Source: Streptococcus mutans (GTDB lineage: Bacteria; Bacillota; Bacilli; Lactobacillales; Streptococcaceae). From it: a stretch of DNA of 64,000 nucleotides. A model generated the notes under the pieces. The model had not been told where the DNA came from and made no database searches. It saw only the letters and a program-made list of their open reading frames with translations. The translations under genes and the position numbers were made by a program. Below, piece by piece: positions 38,793-48,349 of this stretch (within the stretch, counting starts at the first letter, position 1; every line of letters begins with the position of its first letter). Where the stretch lies: assembly GCF_006739205.1 (NCBI RefSeq), contig NZ_AP019720.1, forward strand, positions 744,001 through 808,000, in the 5' to 3' direction.

Positions 38793-39998
38793 ATGAGATT
38801 AGTAGCATTATTTTCTGGTCAAGGAGTCAAAAAATTAGATTTTTCTTCTTTTTTTTTAAGTGAAAAGAACTTAAAAGAAATAATTGACAAAGGGAGTTCT
38901 GTTTTAGGAATAAATTTGAGAACAGAGATTATTTCCGAAGAACCAAAAACTATTTTGAATGATCCCTATCTTTCTCAAATTGCAGTTTTTTTATATAGTT
39001 TATTGGAGTTTAAAGATTTTGAAAGAAGAAAAGATATTGATCCAATTTATTTTGCAGGACAAAGTCTTGGTGAACTAACAGCTTTAGTATGTTCTAGAAA
39101 AGTTGATGTTGAAACAGGTTTTTATTTAGTAAAAAATCGGGCAAAATTTATGCAAGAGTGTATTGCTAAAGATGAAGGGAGTATGTATTCTCTCAAAAAT
39201 GTGCCTATCAGTCGAATTGAAAGGTATATAAAAGAAATTAAATTAGAACAAAATATTTTTATTTCTAATATTAATTCGAGTAAACAAGTAATTGTTTCAG
39301 GAGAAAAACATTGTGTTGAGGAATTTATCTCTTATTTAGCATCTAAGAATGTTTATTATATGAAATTGAATACATTAGGAGCTTTTCATACAAAATTGAT
39401 GGCTCCTGCTGCCAAAAAACTATTTAATCTATTGGGAGAGATTAATTTTGTACATAATGATAAAGTGTTATTCTCTAATGTTACAGGTTCGATATATGAT
39501 AAAAGTAATTATAGAGAATTGCTTTCTCGCCAAATCTGCGAACCAGTTCAATGGCAAAAGATTATTGAAAATCTTCAATCTTATGGTCTCTCTAACTTTA
39601 TTGAAATTGGAGGAAATCGGATTATAGCTAATTTATTAAAAGAATCAAGAATGAGTTTTAATAAATTAATTCCAGAAAATATTGATCCGAATGATCGGTT
39701 ACAAGCATCGAGAGAAGTCATTTTATCATTTTGTCATTTTGGTATTAATCAAATGGTTATTAATAAAAATAGTAACCATTTATATGATCAAGAAATTATT
39801 AAAATTTACAAATATTTAGAACAAGCAAAAGAAAAGTTTTCAATTGAAGAGGAGATAGCTTTTTTAATTGAACTAGATGAAATTTATAATGAAGTCAAAA
39901 AAGCTTTAGTTTTAAAAGAAGTTAGTAATACCCAATTAGAACGATTTGATGAATGCTATTATACTTTTAAAAATGAAATTAATCACTATTTGAGGTAA
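38793..39998 (+). CDS. fabD: Discrete malonyl-CoA acyltransferase, FabD-like, with C-terminal extension
   Basis: This 401-residue protein has the AT start LVALFSGQGVKK and catalytic Ser in FAGQSLGELTALV (about residue 91; Gln replaces the usual His of GHSxGE). ANINSSKQVIVSG-like and GAFHTKLMAPA (His about 200) segments follow. The ketosynthase protein has no AT domain, so this enzyme would load malonyl units in trans. About 100 C-terminal residues, mostly charged helix, go beyond the usual FabD length. I prefer the ATG at 38793, six bases after GGAG, to the ATG at 38781. The symbol is the legacy UA159 name. Confidence 0.87.
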   Translation: MRLVALFSGQGVKKLDFSSFFLSEKNLKEIIDKGSSVLGINLRTEIISEEPKTILNDPYLSQIAVFLYSLLEFKDFERRKDIDPIYFAGQSLGELTALVCSRKVDVETGFYLVKNRAKFMQECIAKDEGSMYSLKNVPISRIERYIKEIKLEQNIFISNINSSKQVIVSGEKHCVEEFISYLASKNVYYMKLNTLGAFHTKLMAPAAKKLFNLLGEINFVHNDKVLFSNVTGSIYDKSNYRELLSRQICEPVQWQKIIENLQSYGLSNFIEIGGNRIIANLLKESRMSFNKLIPENIDPNDRLQASREVILSFCHFGINQMVINKNSNHLYDQEIIKIYKYLEQAKEKFSIEEEIAFLIELDEIYNEVKKALVLKEVSNTQLERFDECYYTFKNEINHYLR

Positions 39999-40003
39999 CA
40001 AAA

Positions 40004-43000
40004 ATGTCAGAAACAATGAAAGAAGATATTGCTATTATAGGAATGTCAATAAAAGTTGCACAAGCAGAAAACTTGGAAGAATTCTGGGATCTATTGAAAG
40101 AAGGAAAAGAAACTATATCTTCTTTCCCACAACAAAGAAGTAAAGATGTACATATATTGGAGAATAATAATATGAAATTTGAAGTGGGTTCTTATTTAGA
40201 AGATATTGCTTCTTTTGATCCTTATTTTTTTAATATAACTCCTAGAGAAGCAGAATTGATGAGCCCTATTCAAAGATTAACTTTGGAAAAATGTCTAGAA
40301 GCTCTAGATGATGCGGGTATTAGCAAAAAGACTTTAAATGATTCTAAAACAGGAATTTATCTCGGCCATATTGGAGATTTAGAGGGCTATAAATATAAAA
40401 ACTGGGTTAACAAATTTTATAATAACGATCCAATGGCCATTCCAGGAAATTTGAATTCAATTATTCCTAGTCGAATATCGTATGTCCTCAATTTAAAAGG
40501 TCCAGCTGTTTTAATTGATACAGCATGTTCTTCTTCACTCGTAGCGATTAGTGAAGCGTGTAAGAGCATCACCAATAAAGAATGCGATATGGCTATTGCT
40601 GGGGGAATTCGCATCTCTTTTTGTCCAGAAACAAGTTCAGAAAAATTAGGAATAGAATCTAGCAATAGGCAGACTAGGCCATTTGATTCTGAAGCAGATG
40701 GTACAGTCCTTGGTGAAGGAGTAGGAATTGTCGTTTTAAAACGATTGGCAGATGCAATAAAAGATGAAGATCACATCTATTCGGTAATAAAAGGAGTAAA
40801 TGTAAACCAAGACGGCTCATCTGCAGGAATTACTGCACCAAATGGTAAAGCACAGGTGGATTTACTGACAGAATTATGGAAAAAGTATGATATTAACCCA
40901 CAAGATATTGATTATATTGAAGCACATGGAACAGGAACAAAGCTTGGAGATCCTATCGAAATAAAAGCATTAACTCAAGCAGTATCTAAATTTACACGTA
41001 GGAAACAATTTTGTGGTATTGGATCAGTAAAATCAAATATTGGTCATTTATTTGAAGCCGCAGGTGTTATTTCAGTAATTAAAACAGCCTTAATGATTGA
41101 GAAACAGCATTTAGTTCCTTCAATTAACTTTTCAAGACCAAATAGAAATATTTCGTTTGTCAATAGCCCATTTTATTTAGTAAATGAATTTCAAAAGTGG
41201 GATGTAGAAAAAAATAAATTGAGAACAGCTGGGGTTAGCTCTTTTGGTTTTTCAGGTACGAATTGTCATATTATTCTACAAGAATTTTATCCTCCAGAAA
41301 ATTTTTCCGATACTTCCAATACACATCAATCTGAACTGTGTTTTTGTTTTTCTAATCCAACAAAAAAGGGTTTAATTGCTTCATTAGAAGCGATGCACCA
41401 ATTTTTACTCTTAAATAAAAAGATTAATTTAGAAAAATTATCGTTAAATCTTCTGTATAGAAAAAGTCATTATAAGAATCGGTTGGTAATCATTTCAGAA
41501 AATAAAGTGGAAAAACTTATTGAGAAAATTAATTTTACAATTAATAATTTGATTACTAAAAATAATGATACTTTTGTAAAAGATGAAAAAATATTTTTTT
41601 CATCAGAAGTTGGAAATAAAGCTTTAGAAGAAAAAGTGTTGACAGATTTGGAAAATTTGGCCACTAACTTTTGTAAAGGAATAGAGTTTGAAAAAAGAGT
41701 TCCAAAGTTAGTTCCAATGCCTTCAATCAAATTTTCAAAAAGCAAATTTTGGATTAACGCTGAAAACCGAAAAAATATGAGTCTTATTGTTGATGAAAAA
41801 GACAGTCGAAAAACATTAGAGATTATCATACAAAATACTTTTGGATATACAGATGTTAATTATCATGAAAGTTTTTTAGATCTAGGAATTGATTCTATTG
41901 GAATGATGAAAATCATTAATGAAGTTTCGGAATACTTTTCAAAACAATTAACTATAAGAGATCTTTATAAGTATAATACTATAAATGATTTGTCGGAATT
42001 TTTAAACTCTTCTAATGAATCCTCGAAGTTAAATAAAGAAAGTATTTCTAAGATTAAAAAAAATGATTTAAATGAATACACTACTTCCCCTCAACAAAAA
42101 AGAATGTACATTCACCAAATAAGATATCCAGAAAGTACTTCTAATAATGTGACTGCTCTATTGGAAATGAAAGGTAATATTCAGAGGGAAAATCTTGAAG
42201 AATCCATAAGAAAAGTTTTACAGAATCATGAAATTTTTCAAACAGTCTTCATGAATCACAATGAAATTAAGCAAAAAATTTTACCAAAAGAATCAGTAAA
42301 TTTTTCATTAGAAACGATTTATTTAAATGATCCTAAGACAGAAGTTACCAATTTAATTGAGCCTTTTAAGTTATCTGATTTGCCTTTATTTCGAATTTAT
42401 CACTTAGTATCTCTCTTGGATGCCTCAGAATATTTATTTATTGATTTTCATCATATTATTTGTGATGTTACTTCAATGGATATTTTTGTTAGAGAATTAA
42501 TTACTGCTTATGAAGGAGGAGAAGCAGACCATTTCGATACAGAATATAAAGACTATGCACAGTGGTTAGATGATCATTTATTAAATACCATTTCTTATAA
42601 AAATCAAGAAAATTATTGGAAAAAAGAATTTATTGATTATACCTCCTATAATAATAGAGAAAGAATAAGTGAACGAGCTCAACAAAGGGAGGTAATCTTT
42701 GAAGCAGAGAAATATCAAAAAATCAAGACATTTTGCCAGAAAAATAGAATAACAGAGCATGTATTTTTGAATACAATGTTTGCATTGACATTGTATTATC
42801 TGGAGGAGCAAAATGATCAAATAATTGGGAATCCGGTCAGTGGTCGAGTGTCAACAAGTGTTGATCATGTTATTGGAATTTTTACCAATACTATTGCAAC
42901 ACGAACAAGAATTACAAAAGAAGATTCAATTATTCACTTACTGAAGCATACTCAAAGCAAAATGCTTGATTATTTAGATAATCAGGATTATCAGATTAAT

Positions 43001-43357
43001 GATTTTGTTTCAGAAGTAAGAGATAAAAATGGAAACAGAATAAATATCAGTAAAATTTTTGCATTTCAAATTTTACCTAAAATAGTAATTTCTGATGGTG
43101 AGTTTATAGATATACCAATAAAAAATATAGAATCGAATTTTGAACTTGCTTTAGTTGCCTCACTAATTGGTGAGCAATTAGCTTTTAGAATAAAATATTT
43201 AATTTCTATTTATGATGAAAGCGATATTACTTTGCTATTTGAAACTTTTAATTCATTTATCGATGAGTCAATAAAAAATCCTGAATTGAAAATTTATCAA
43301 TTGAAAGAAAAGTTTCAAAAGCAAGAAACAAAAGAAATAGCACAATTTGATTTTTAA
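40004..43357 (+). CDS. Hybrid PKS/NRPS protein: KS-ACP-C
   Basis: This 1117-residue protein begins with a ketosynthase (about residues 8-430) with Cys in DTACSSSLVA, His in EAHGTGTKLGD and His in SNIGHLFEAAG. After a linker comes a carrier domain (FLDLGIDSIGMMK, Ser about 629), then a condensation domain (about 690-1110) starting SPQQKRMYIHQ. There are no KR, DH or AT domains, so the extended chain should keep its beta-keto group. The C domain active motif reads HHIICDV, with Val in place of the Gly of HHxxxDG. It would add one malonyl unit to the starter acyl chain and pass the product to the first amino acid. Confidence 0.9.
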   Translation: MSETMKEDIAIIGMSIKVAQAENLEEFWDLLKEGKETISSFPQQRSKDVHILENNNMKFEVGSYLEDIASFDPYFFNITPREAELMSPIQRLTLEKCLEALDDAGISKKTLNDSKTGIYLGHIGDLEGYKYKNWVNKFYNNDPMAIPGNLNSIIPSRISYVLNLKGPAVLIDTACSSSLVAISEACKSITNKECDMAIAGGIRISFCPETSSEKLGIESSNRQTRPFDSEADGTVLGEGVGIVVLKRLADAIKDEDHIYSVIKGVNVNQDGSSAGITAPNGKAQVDLLTELWKKYDINPQDIDYIEAHGTGTKLGDPIEIKALTQAVSKFTRRKQFCGIGSVKSNIGHLFEAAGVISVIKTALMIEKQHLVPSINFSRPNRNISFVNSPFYLVNEFQKWDVEKNKLRTAGVSSFGFSGTNCHIILQEFYPPENFSDTSNTHQSELCFCFSNPTKKGLIASLEAMHQFLLLNKKINLEKLSLNLLYRKSHYKNRLVIISENKVEKLIEKINFTINNLITKNNDTFVKDEKIFFSSEVGNKALEEKVLTDLENLATNFCKGIEFEKRVPKLVPMPSIKFSKSKFWINAENRKNMSLIVDEKDSRKTLEIIIQNTFGYTDVNYHESFLDLGIDSIGMMKIINEVSEYFSKQLTIRDLYKYNTINDLSEFLNSSNESSKLNKESISKIKKNDLNEYTTSPQQKRMYIHQIRYPESTSNNVTALLEMKGNIQRENLEESIRKVLQNHEIFQTVFMNHNEIKQKILPKESVNFSLETIYLNDPKTEVTNLIEPFKLSDLPLFRIYHLVSLLDASEYLFIDFHHIICDVTSMDIFVRELITAYEGGEADHFDTEYKDYAQWLDDHLLNTISYKNQENYWKKEFIDYTSYNNRERISERAQQREVIFEAEKYQKIKTFCQKNRITEHVFLNTMFALTLYYLEEQNDQIIGNPVSGRVSTSVDHVIGIFTNTIATRTRITKEDSIIHLLKHTQSKMLDYLDNQDYQINDFVSEVRDKNGNRINISKIFAFQILPKIVISDGEFIDIPIKNIESNFELALVASLIGEQLAFRIKYLISIYDESDITLLFETFNSFIDESIKNPELKIYQLKEKFQKQETKEIAQFDF

Positions 43358-43402
43358 TATTACTAGTGGTTATATTGATGATTTAAAAGAAAGGGATTAA
43401 AA

Positions 43403-46400
43403 ATGGAAATTTTATTTGAGCAAAATGAAACGAGAAATATTGAAAAAATAACAAAAAAAGATCCTTTATTGACGCAGATTCTTTTTTCATCGCTCATAAA
43501 AATGATAACTTTTAAAAGATATGGAGAAATAGGATTTGATACGGGTATTGTAATGGACAGTCAGAAGCTGGTACTTTTAGAGTCGGAAAACATGGATCCA
43601 CAACAAACCCTTAAACAAATTATTTTGGAAGAAAGGGAGATTATACTAAAGAATAATCAATCATTTCTTAGGAAAAATGTTACAAATGATATTTTTCAAA
43701 GGTATATCATTGATTTTAGAAAAAAGAAAGCTAGTTCTATTAATGATGAACATAGCAAGAATAATGTATATTTAAATTTTTATTATCAATTAGACATGCT
43801 GAATTGTAGTATAACTAATTCAGAAAATGAAGAGAATGGTCTTTCTGAAATGTTTCATTTGATAAAAACAGTTATATCTGAACTCCCTCAAAATATTAAT
43901 CAGAAGATTAAGGATATTGCTTTAATCACAAATGAAGAAAAAGAAAGTATTTTAAAGATATCAAGGGGCAAAGAATTATCAATTGAAGCTCCAACCTTTT
44001 TAAAGTTATTTCAAAAAGTTACTGATAGATTAAAAAACAAAGTAGCTATTTCGTCAGATGATTGGTATTTAACTTATGAACAACTTAATCAGGAATCAGA
44101 GAAACTTTCTCTTTATTTAAGTAAACTCTTTGAGCCAAAAAGTATTGTTCCCTTGGTGATGGATAATAGTTCAGAAATGTTTATTGTTATTTTTGCCATA
44201 TTGAAAAGTGGTTTTGCTTTCTCACCCATTTCTTTAGATTATCCTCCAGAAAGAATAGAGCATATTATAAAAGAAACTCATTTAAATAGTGTTATTGTTC
44301 CAGAAGAAGCTAATCTTCAAATTTCTAAGGAAATAAAACAATATGTAGCTAAAGATTTGTTAAATAAAGCTCCAGTTGAAGTAGATCAATTTTCAAATGC
44401 TGTAAATGTAAGAGGAGACGACATTGCTTATGTTATTTTTACATCAGGGACAACAGGAACACCTAAAGGAGTAAAAGTTTCTCATCAATCATTGATGAAT
44501 CTCATTACTTGGCATAATGATAATTTCTCAATAACTTCTGAAACTATAGCTGCTAAATACGCTGGTGTGGCTTTTGATGCAAGTATTTGGGAATTATTTC
44601 CTTATTTATCAATTGGAGCAAAAGTTTATGTTGTTTCAGAAAAAGATCGTTTTGATGTTAAAAAATTAAATCAAAAATTTATTGAAAATAAGGTTAGTAT
44701 TGCTTTTTTACCCACAGTAGTCTTTGAAAAATTTAGCAAGGTGCAAAATCCATATTTGAAAATTCTTTTAACCGGTGCAGAAAAGCTACACTATTTTTCA
44801 GAACAAGCTTACGAACAATATAATAATTACGGTCCAACAGAGTATACTGTTGTAGCCACATCTTTCAAGTTAGAAAAACACATGGATAATATACCAATTG
44901 GTAAACCTATCGCCAATACAACTGCTTTAGTAATGTCAAATGATCGTCACTTTCTCCCCATTGGTTTTAAAGGTGAACTATATTTGGGAGGAGATAGTTT
45001 ATCTTCTGGTTATTTAAATGATTCTAAAAAGACAAAAAATAGTTTTATTGAATTAGAACAAATTATGGGACAAGTTTTTTACAAAACAGGAGACTTAGTT
45101 GCATATACTGATAGTGGTGAGTTACTTTATTATGGAAGAATTGATAATCAAATTAAAATTAATGGATATAGAATAGAACTTCAGGATATCGAAAAAAATA
45201 TATTAGAAATAATAGGACAGGATTCAGATTGTTCTGTTGTTGTTATTCCAGTCTCTATTAATGGCTTAATATCTCTTCATGCATTTTATGAAGGAGTTAC
45301 GGGATTTGACTCTAATCCTAATCAAGTCTTAAAACAACTTACAAATAAATTACCTTCATATATGGTTCCTAGTACTATTGAGTCTTTGTCACAATTTCCT
45401 TTAACTTCTAACGGAAAGGTTGATCGAAAATATTTGGAAAAAATAGTACTAAATAAATCGACATCTGTTAAAGAAATTAATAATGATAATCCTTTATTAG
45501 TTAAAGTAATGAAAATTATTACTGAGATTTTAAAAGGTAGACAAATTAATCCTGATGAAGATTTTTTCCAAATGGGTGGAAATTCTTTAACTGCTATTGA
45601 ATTAGCCAATAAATTACAAGAAGAACTAAATAAAAAAGTAACAATTGATGATATATTTAAATTTAGAAATGCTATTAACCTTGTTGATAATTTAACAAAT
45701 AGGGAAAACTTAAAACCGCTAGAAACTAGTATCCAATCTTCGGAGGAGATTTCTTATGAATCAAGTCCAAGTCAAAAAGCAATTTTTATTGAACAAAAGA
45801 TTGATGAGAAGTCTTTGGCATATAATATGCCAATTGTTTACAAAATTAATGGAGAAATAGATTTTGAAAAATTGGAATCTAGTTTGGACAAAGTAGTAAA
45901 AAATAATGAATTATTAAGATCTCACTTTTATTTAAAAGATGAGCGTGTTATGGTAAAAACCCCTAAGGTAAAAGATTATTATCATGTTATGGAAAGGAAA
46001 GAGCTTAGTGAAAAATCTTTTGATTTAACAAAGGAATTTAAAAAATTTGTACGCCCATTTAATCTTGAAAAAGATGTTCTTATCAGAGCGAAAATAATAA
46101 AAACTTCGTCTCAAAAATATCTCTTTTTAGATAGCCATCATATTTCTTTTGATGGGGGAAGCTTGAATCCCTTTATTAATGATTTTAAAAAGGCATATGC
46201 AGGAGTAGAACTTGAAAGAAAAGCTTCGTATAGTCAATATGCTTTACAAACACTATCTCCTCATTTCTTAAAAGCAAGTCATTCACATTTTGAAAAGGAA
46301 TTTGGAACACTTGTGGAGCCACTAAAATTATCTGATTTTGGAACTATTGATCATCAAAAAAAGGCTGGTGTGAGTTTCGATAGTGAATTTTCTTATAAGA

Positions 46401-48340
46401 TAAGAAATATCGCTTTGAAAAATAAGGTAACAGTATTTAATCTGTTGTTTTCAATTGTTGGATATTTACTCAGTTGTTTTTCAAATCAAAAAGATATTTG
46501 TATAGGTGTTCCAGTAACAAATAGAAATAGAAGTCAGTATAAAAATATTATTGGTATGTTTGTTAATACTCTACCTGTTAGATTGAATTATGAAAATTTA
46601 CATACAGTTGAGGAAATGAATAAATATGTAAATAATCAATTTATCGAAGCTTTAAAATATAAAGAATTTTCTTTAGAAGAAATTATTAAAATTAGTAGAG
46701 ACAAAACAGAAAATGATATTAGCCAATTATTTAATGTACTATTTGTAATGAATGAAATTGAAGATTTTAATTTTTCTATTGATAATACAACTTTCGAGAA
46801 AATGTCTGCTGATAATAAAGATGTGAAATACGATTTGTTATTTGAAGTTTTAGATAATACAAAGGATAATACTTTTTCAATTTCTTTAGAATATGATAAT
46901 AAAAAATATTCGAACCAATTAGCAAATAGACTATTACAAAGTTTGCAAAAGATTTTGATGGAAGTAGTTGACAAGCAAAAAAATAATTTATCGGATATTA
47001 AAATTATTTCTGAAATAGAGGAACAGACACTACAATCATTTCTAACGTGGAAGCAATTTACAGGAAAACAGCAAAAACTCCATGAACCCTTTGAAAATTT
47101 AGTCAAGCAATTTCCTAATAAGATTGTTGTTAAAGATAAAAATACTTCAATGACTACAACCGAACTTATGCAGAAATCAAATATTGTTGGTAATTTTTTA
47201 CAAAGACAAGGAGTGAATAACAATAAAAAAGTTGCTATTATTGTTAATAAATCAGTAAATATGATGGTAACTATACTAGGTGTTCTAAAATCTGGTGCAG
47301 CTTATGTTCCTATTGAACCGTCTTTACCAGAGGAGAGAGTGAAATACATTTTAGATGACTCCTGTTGTGACTTCATTATTAGTGAGGAACCATTTTATAA
47401 TGGAAAGATTAATTCTGAAACAATATCAAATATTCTAAATGAAGAACCAGATATTTCTAAAGTTGAATCAGACAGTACCTATAAAGATCTGTGTTATATC
47501 ATCTATACCTCTGGTTCGACAGGAGATCCTAAAGGAGTTATGCTAACCCATGAAGCTGTTATGAATCGATTGCTATGGATGCAAAATGCTTATCCAATTA
47601 CAAAGAATGATATAATTTTGCAAAAAACTTCATTTGGTTTTGATGTATCTATTTGGGAATTATTTGGCTGGACTTTTGAAGGTGCAGTATTATATTTTTT
47701 AGAAAATGGAGAGGAAAAAGATCCTCAAAGGATTATTGAGTTAATAAATAGCCAAAATATTTCAAAACTTCATTTTGTTCCATCAATGTTAAATGTATTT
47801 CTTGAATTTTGTGAGAGAGAAAACAAAGATTCTTTAAAAAGTCTTAGCATAGTTTTTTCGAGTGGAGAAGCACTGACAAAAGAACAAGTAATCAAGTTTT
47901 ATAGTATTTTTGACAACGACAAGCCTCAATTAATTAATTTATATGGCCCAACTGAAACAGCAATTGAAGTAACTTATTTTGATTGTAGTAATCTTGATTA
48001 TAAATCTGAAGATGTTCCAATTGGAGAACCTTTGGATAATGTTGAAGCTTATGTTCTTAATGATAAAAAACAAAAATGTCCTATCGGTGTTGTTGGGGAA
48101 CTGTATATAGGAGGAATACAGGTAGCTCAAGGATATATTAACAAAGAAGATGCTACAAAGAAATCTTTTGTGAGACTACCGAAAATTTCAAATTCAAGAT
48201 TATATGCTACAGGTGATTTAGTAAAATGGACTTCAGAAGGGAAGTTAATATTCATTGGTCGTTCTGATGATCAAGTTAAAATTCGAGGTTATCGAATTGA
48301 ATTGGGTGAAATTGAAAAATATTTGAAGAAAGTAAGCTAA
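43403..48340 (+). CDS. bacA: NRPS, first part: (C-lobe remnant)-A1-T-C-A2 (cut by an in-frame stop)
   Basis: The 1645-residue frame starts with about 190 residues like the C-terminal lobe of a condensation domain, without HHxxxDG. A1 follows (FTSGTTGTPKG about 346, NYGPTE about 475); its specificity residues read D-A-W-F-L-G-N-V-V, the classic Leu code. Next are a carrier (MGGNSLTA), a C domain (HHISFDGG about 912) and A2 (YTSGSTGDPKG about 1368), whose residues D-V-W-H-F-S-L-I-E are Ser-like. A2 reaches core A8 (RGYRIELGEIE), then meets TAA at 48338, and the A2 end continues in the same frame from 48341. The two parts together span 2,724 sense codons of one gene. The symbol is the legacy UA159 name. 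Confidence 0.88.
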   Translation: MEILFEQNETRNIEKITKKDPLLTQILFSSLIKMITFKRYGEIGFDTGIVMDSQKLVLLESENMDPQQTLKQIILEEREIILKNNQSFLRKNVTNDIFQRYIIDFRKKKASSINDEHSKNNVYLNFYYQLDMLNCSITNSENEENGLSEMFHLIKTVISELPQNINQKIKDIALITNEEKESILKISRGKELSIEAPTFLKLFQKVTDRLKNKVAISSDDWYLTYEQLNQESEKLSLYLSKLFEPKSIVPLVMDNSSEMFIVIFAILKSGFAFSPISLDYPPERIEHIIKETHLNSVIVPEEANLQISKEIKQYVAKDLLNKAPVEVDQFSNAVNVRGDDIAYVIFTSGTTGTPKGVKVSHQSLMNLITWHNDNFSITSETIAAKYAGVAFDASIWELFPYLSIGAKVYVVSEKDRFDVKKLNQKFIENKVSIAFLPTVVFEKFSKVQNPYLKILLTGAEKLHYFSEQAYEQYNNYGPTEYTVVATSFKLEKHMDNIPIGKPIANTTALVMSNDRHFLPIGFKGELYLGGDSLSSGYLNDSKKTKNSFIELEQIMGQVFYKTGDLVAYTDSGELLYYGRIDNQIKINGYRIELQDIEKNILEIIGQDSDCSVVVIPVSINGLISLHAFYEGVTGFDSNPNQVLKQLTNKLPSYMVPSTIESLSQFPLTSNGKVDRKYLEKIVLNKSTSVKEINNDNPLLVKVMKIITEILKGRQINPDEDFFQMGGNSLTAIELANKLQEELNKKVTIDDIFKFRNAINLVDNLTNRENLKPLETSIQSSEEISYESSPSQKAIFIEQKIDEKSLAYNMPIVYKINGEIDFEKLESSLDKVVKNNELLRSHFYLKDERVMVKTPKVKDYYHVMERKELSEKSFDLTKEFKKFVRPFNLEKDVLIRAKIIKTSSQKYLFLDSHHISFDGGSLNPFINDFKKAYAGVELERKASYSQYALQTLSPHFLKASHSHFEKEFGTLVEPLKLSDFGTIDHQKKAGVSFDSEFSYKIRNIALKNKVTVFNLLFSIVGYLLSCFSNQKDICIGVPVTNRNRSQYKNIIGMFVNTLPVRLNYENLHTVEEMNKYVNNQFIEALKYKEFSLEEIIKISRDKTENDISQLFNVLFVMNEIEDFNFSIDNTTFEKMSADNKDVKYDLLFEVLDNTKDNTFSISLEYDNKKYSNQLANRLLQSLQKILMEVVDKQKNNLSDIKIISEIEEQTLQSFLTWKQFTGKQQKLHEPFENLVKQFPNKIVVKDKNTSMTTTELMQKSNIVGNFLQRQGVNNNKKVAIIVNKSVNMMVTILGVLKSGAAYVPIEPSLPEERVKYILDDSCCDFIISEEPFYNGKINSETISNILNEEPDISKVESDSTYKDLCYIIYTSGSTGDPKGVMLTHEAVMNRLLWMQNAYPITKNDIILQKTSFGFDVSIWELFGWTFEGAVLYFLENGEEKDPQRIIELINSQNISKLHFVPSMLNVFLEFCERENKDSLKSLSIVFSSGEALTKEQVIKFYSIFDNDKPQLINLYGPTETAIEVTYFDCSNLDYKSEDVPIGEPLDNVEAYVLNDKKQKCPIGVVGELYIGGIQVAQGYINKEDATKKSFVRLPKISNSRLYATGDLVKWTSEGKLIFIGRSDDQVKIRGYRIELGEIEKYLKKVS
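48338..48340 (+). other. In-frame TAA splitting the NRPS gene
   Basis: The TAA lies in the same frame as the coding sequence on both sides (43403 and 48350 share a frame). The residues before it (GEIEKYLKKVS) and after it (KNCLVSLQNKLS) read straight through as an A-domain C-terminal subdomain. Siblings in this cluster seem one residue longer here, so a 3-base deletion is as possible as a substitution. Confidence 0.85.
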
Positions 48341-48349
48341 AAGAACTGC

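Noticed and set aside
48341..48349. Frameshift as the cause of the split NRPS
   Set aside because: Both halves are in the same frame, so the break is a stop codon (substitution or 3-base deletion), not a frameshift.
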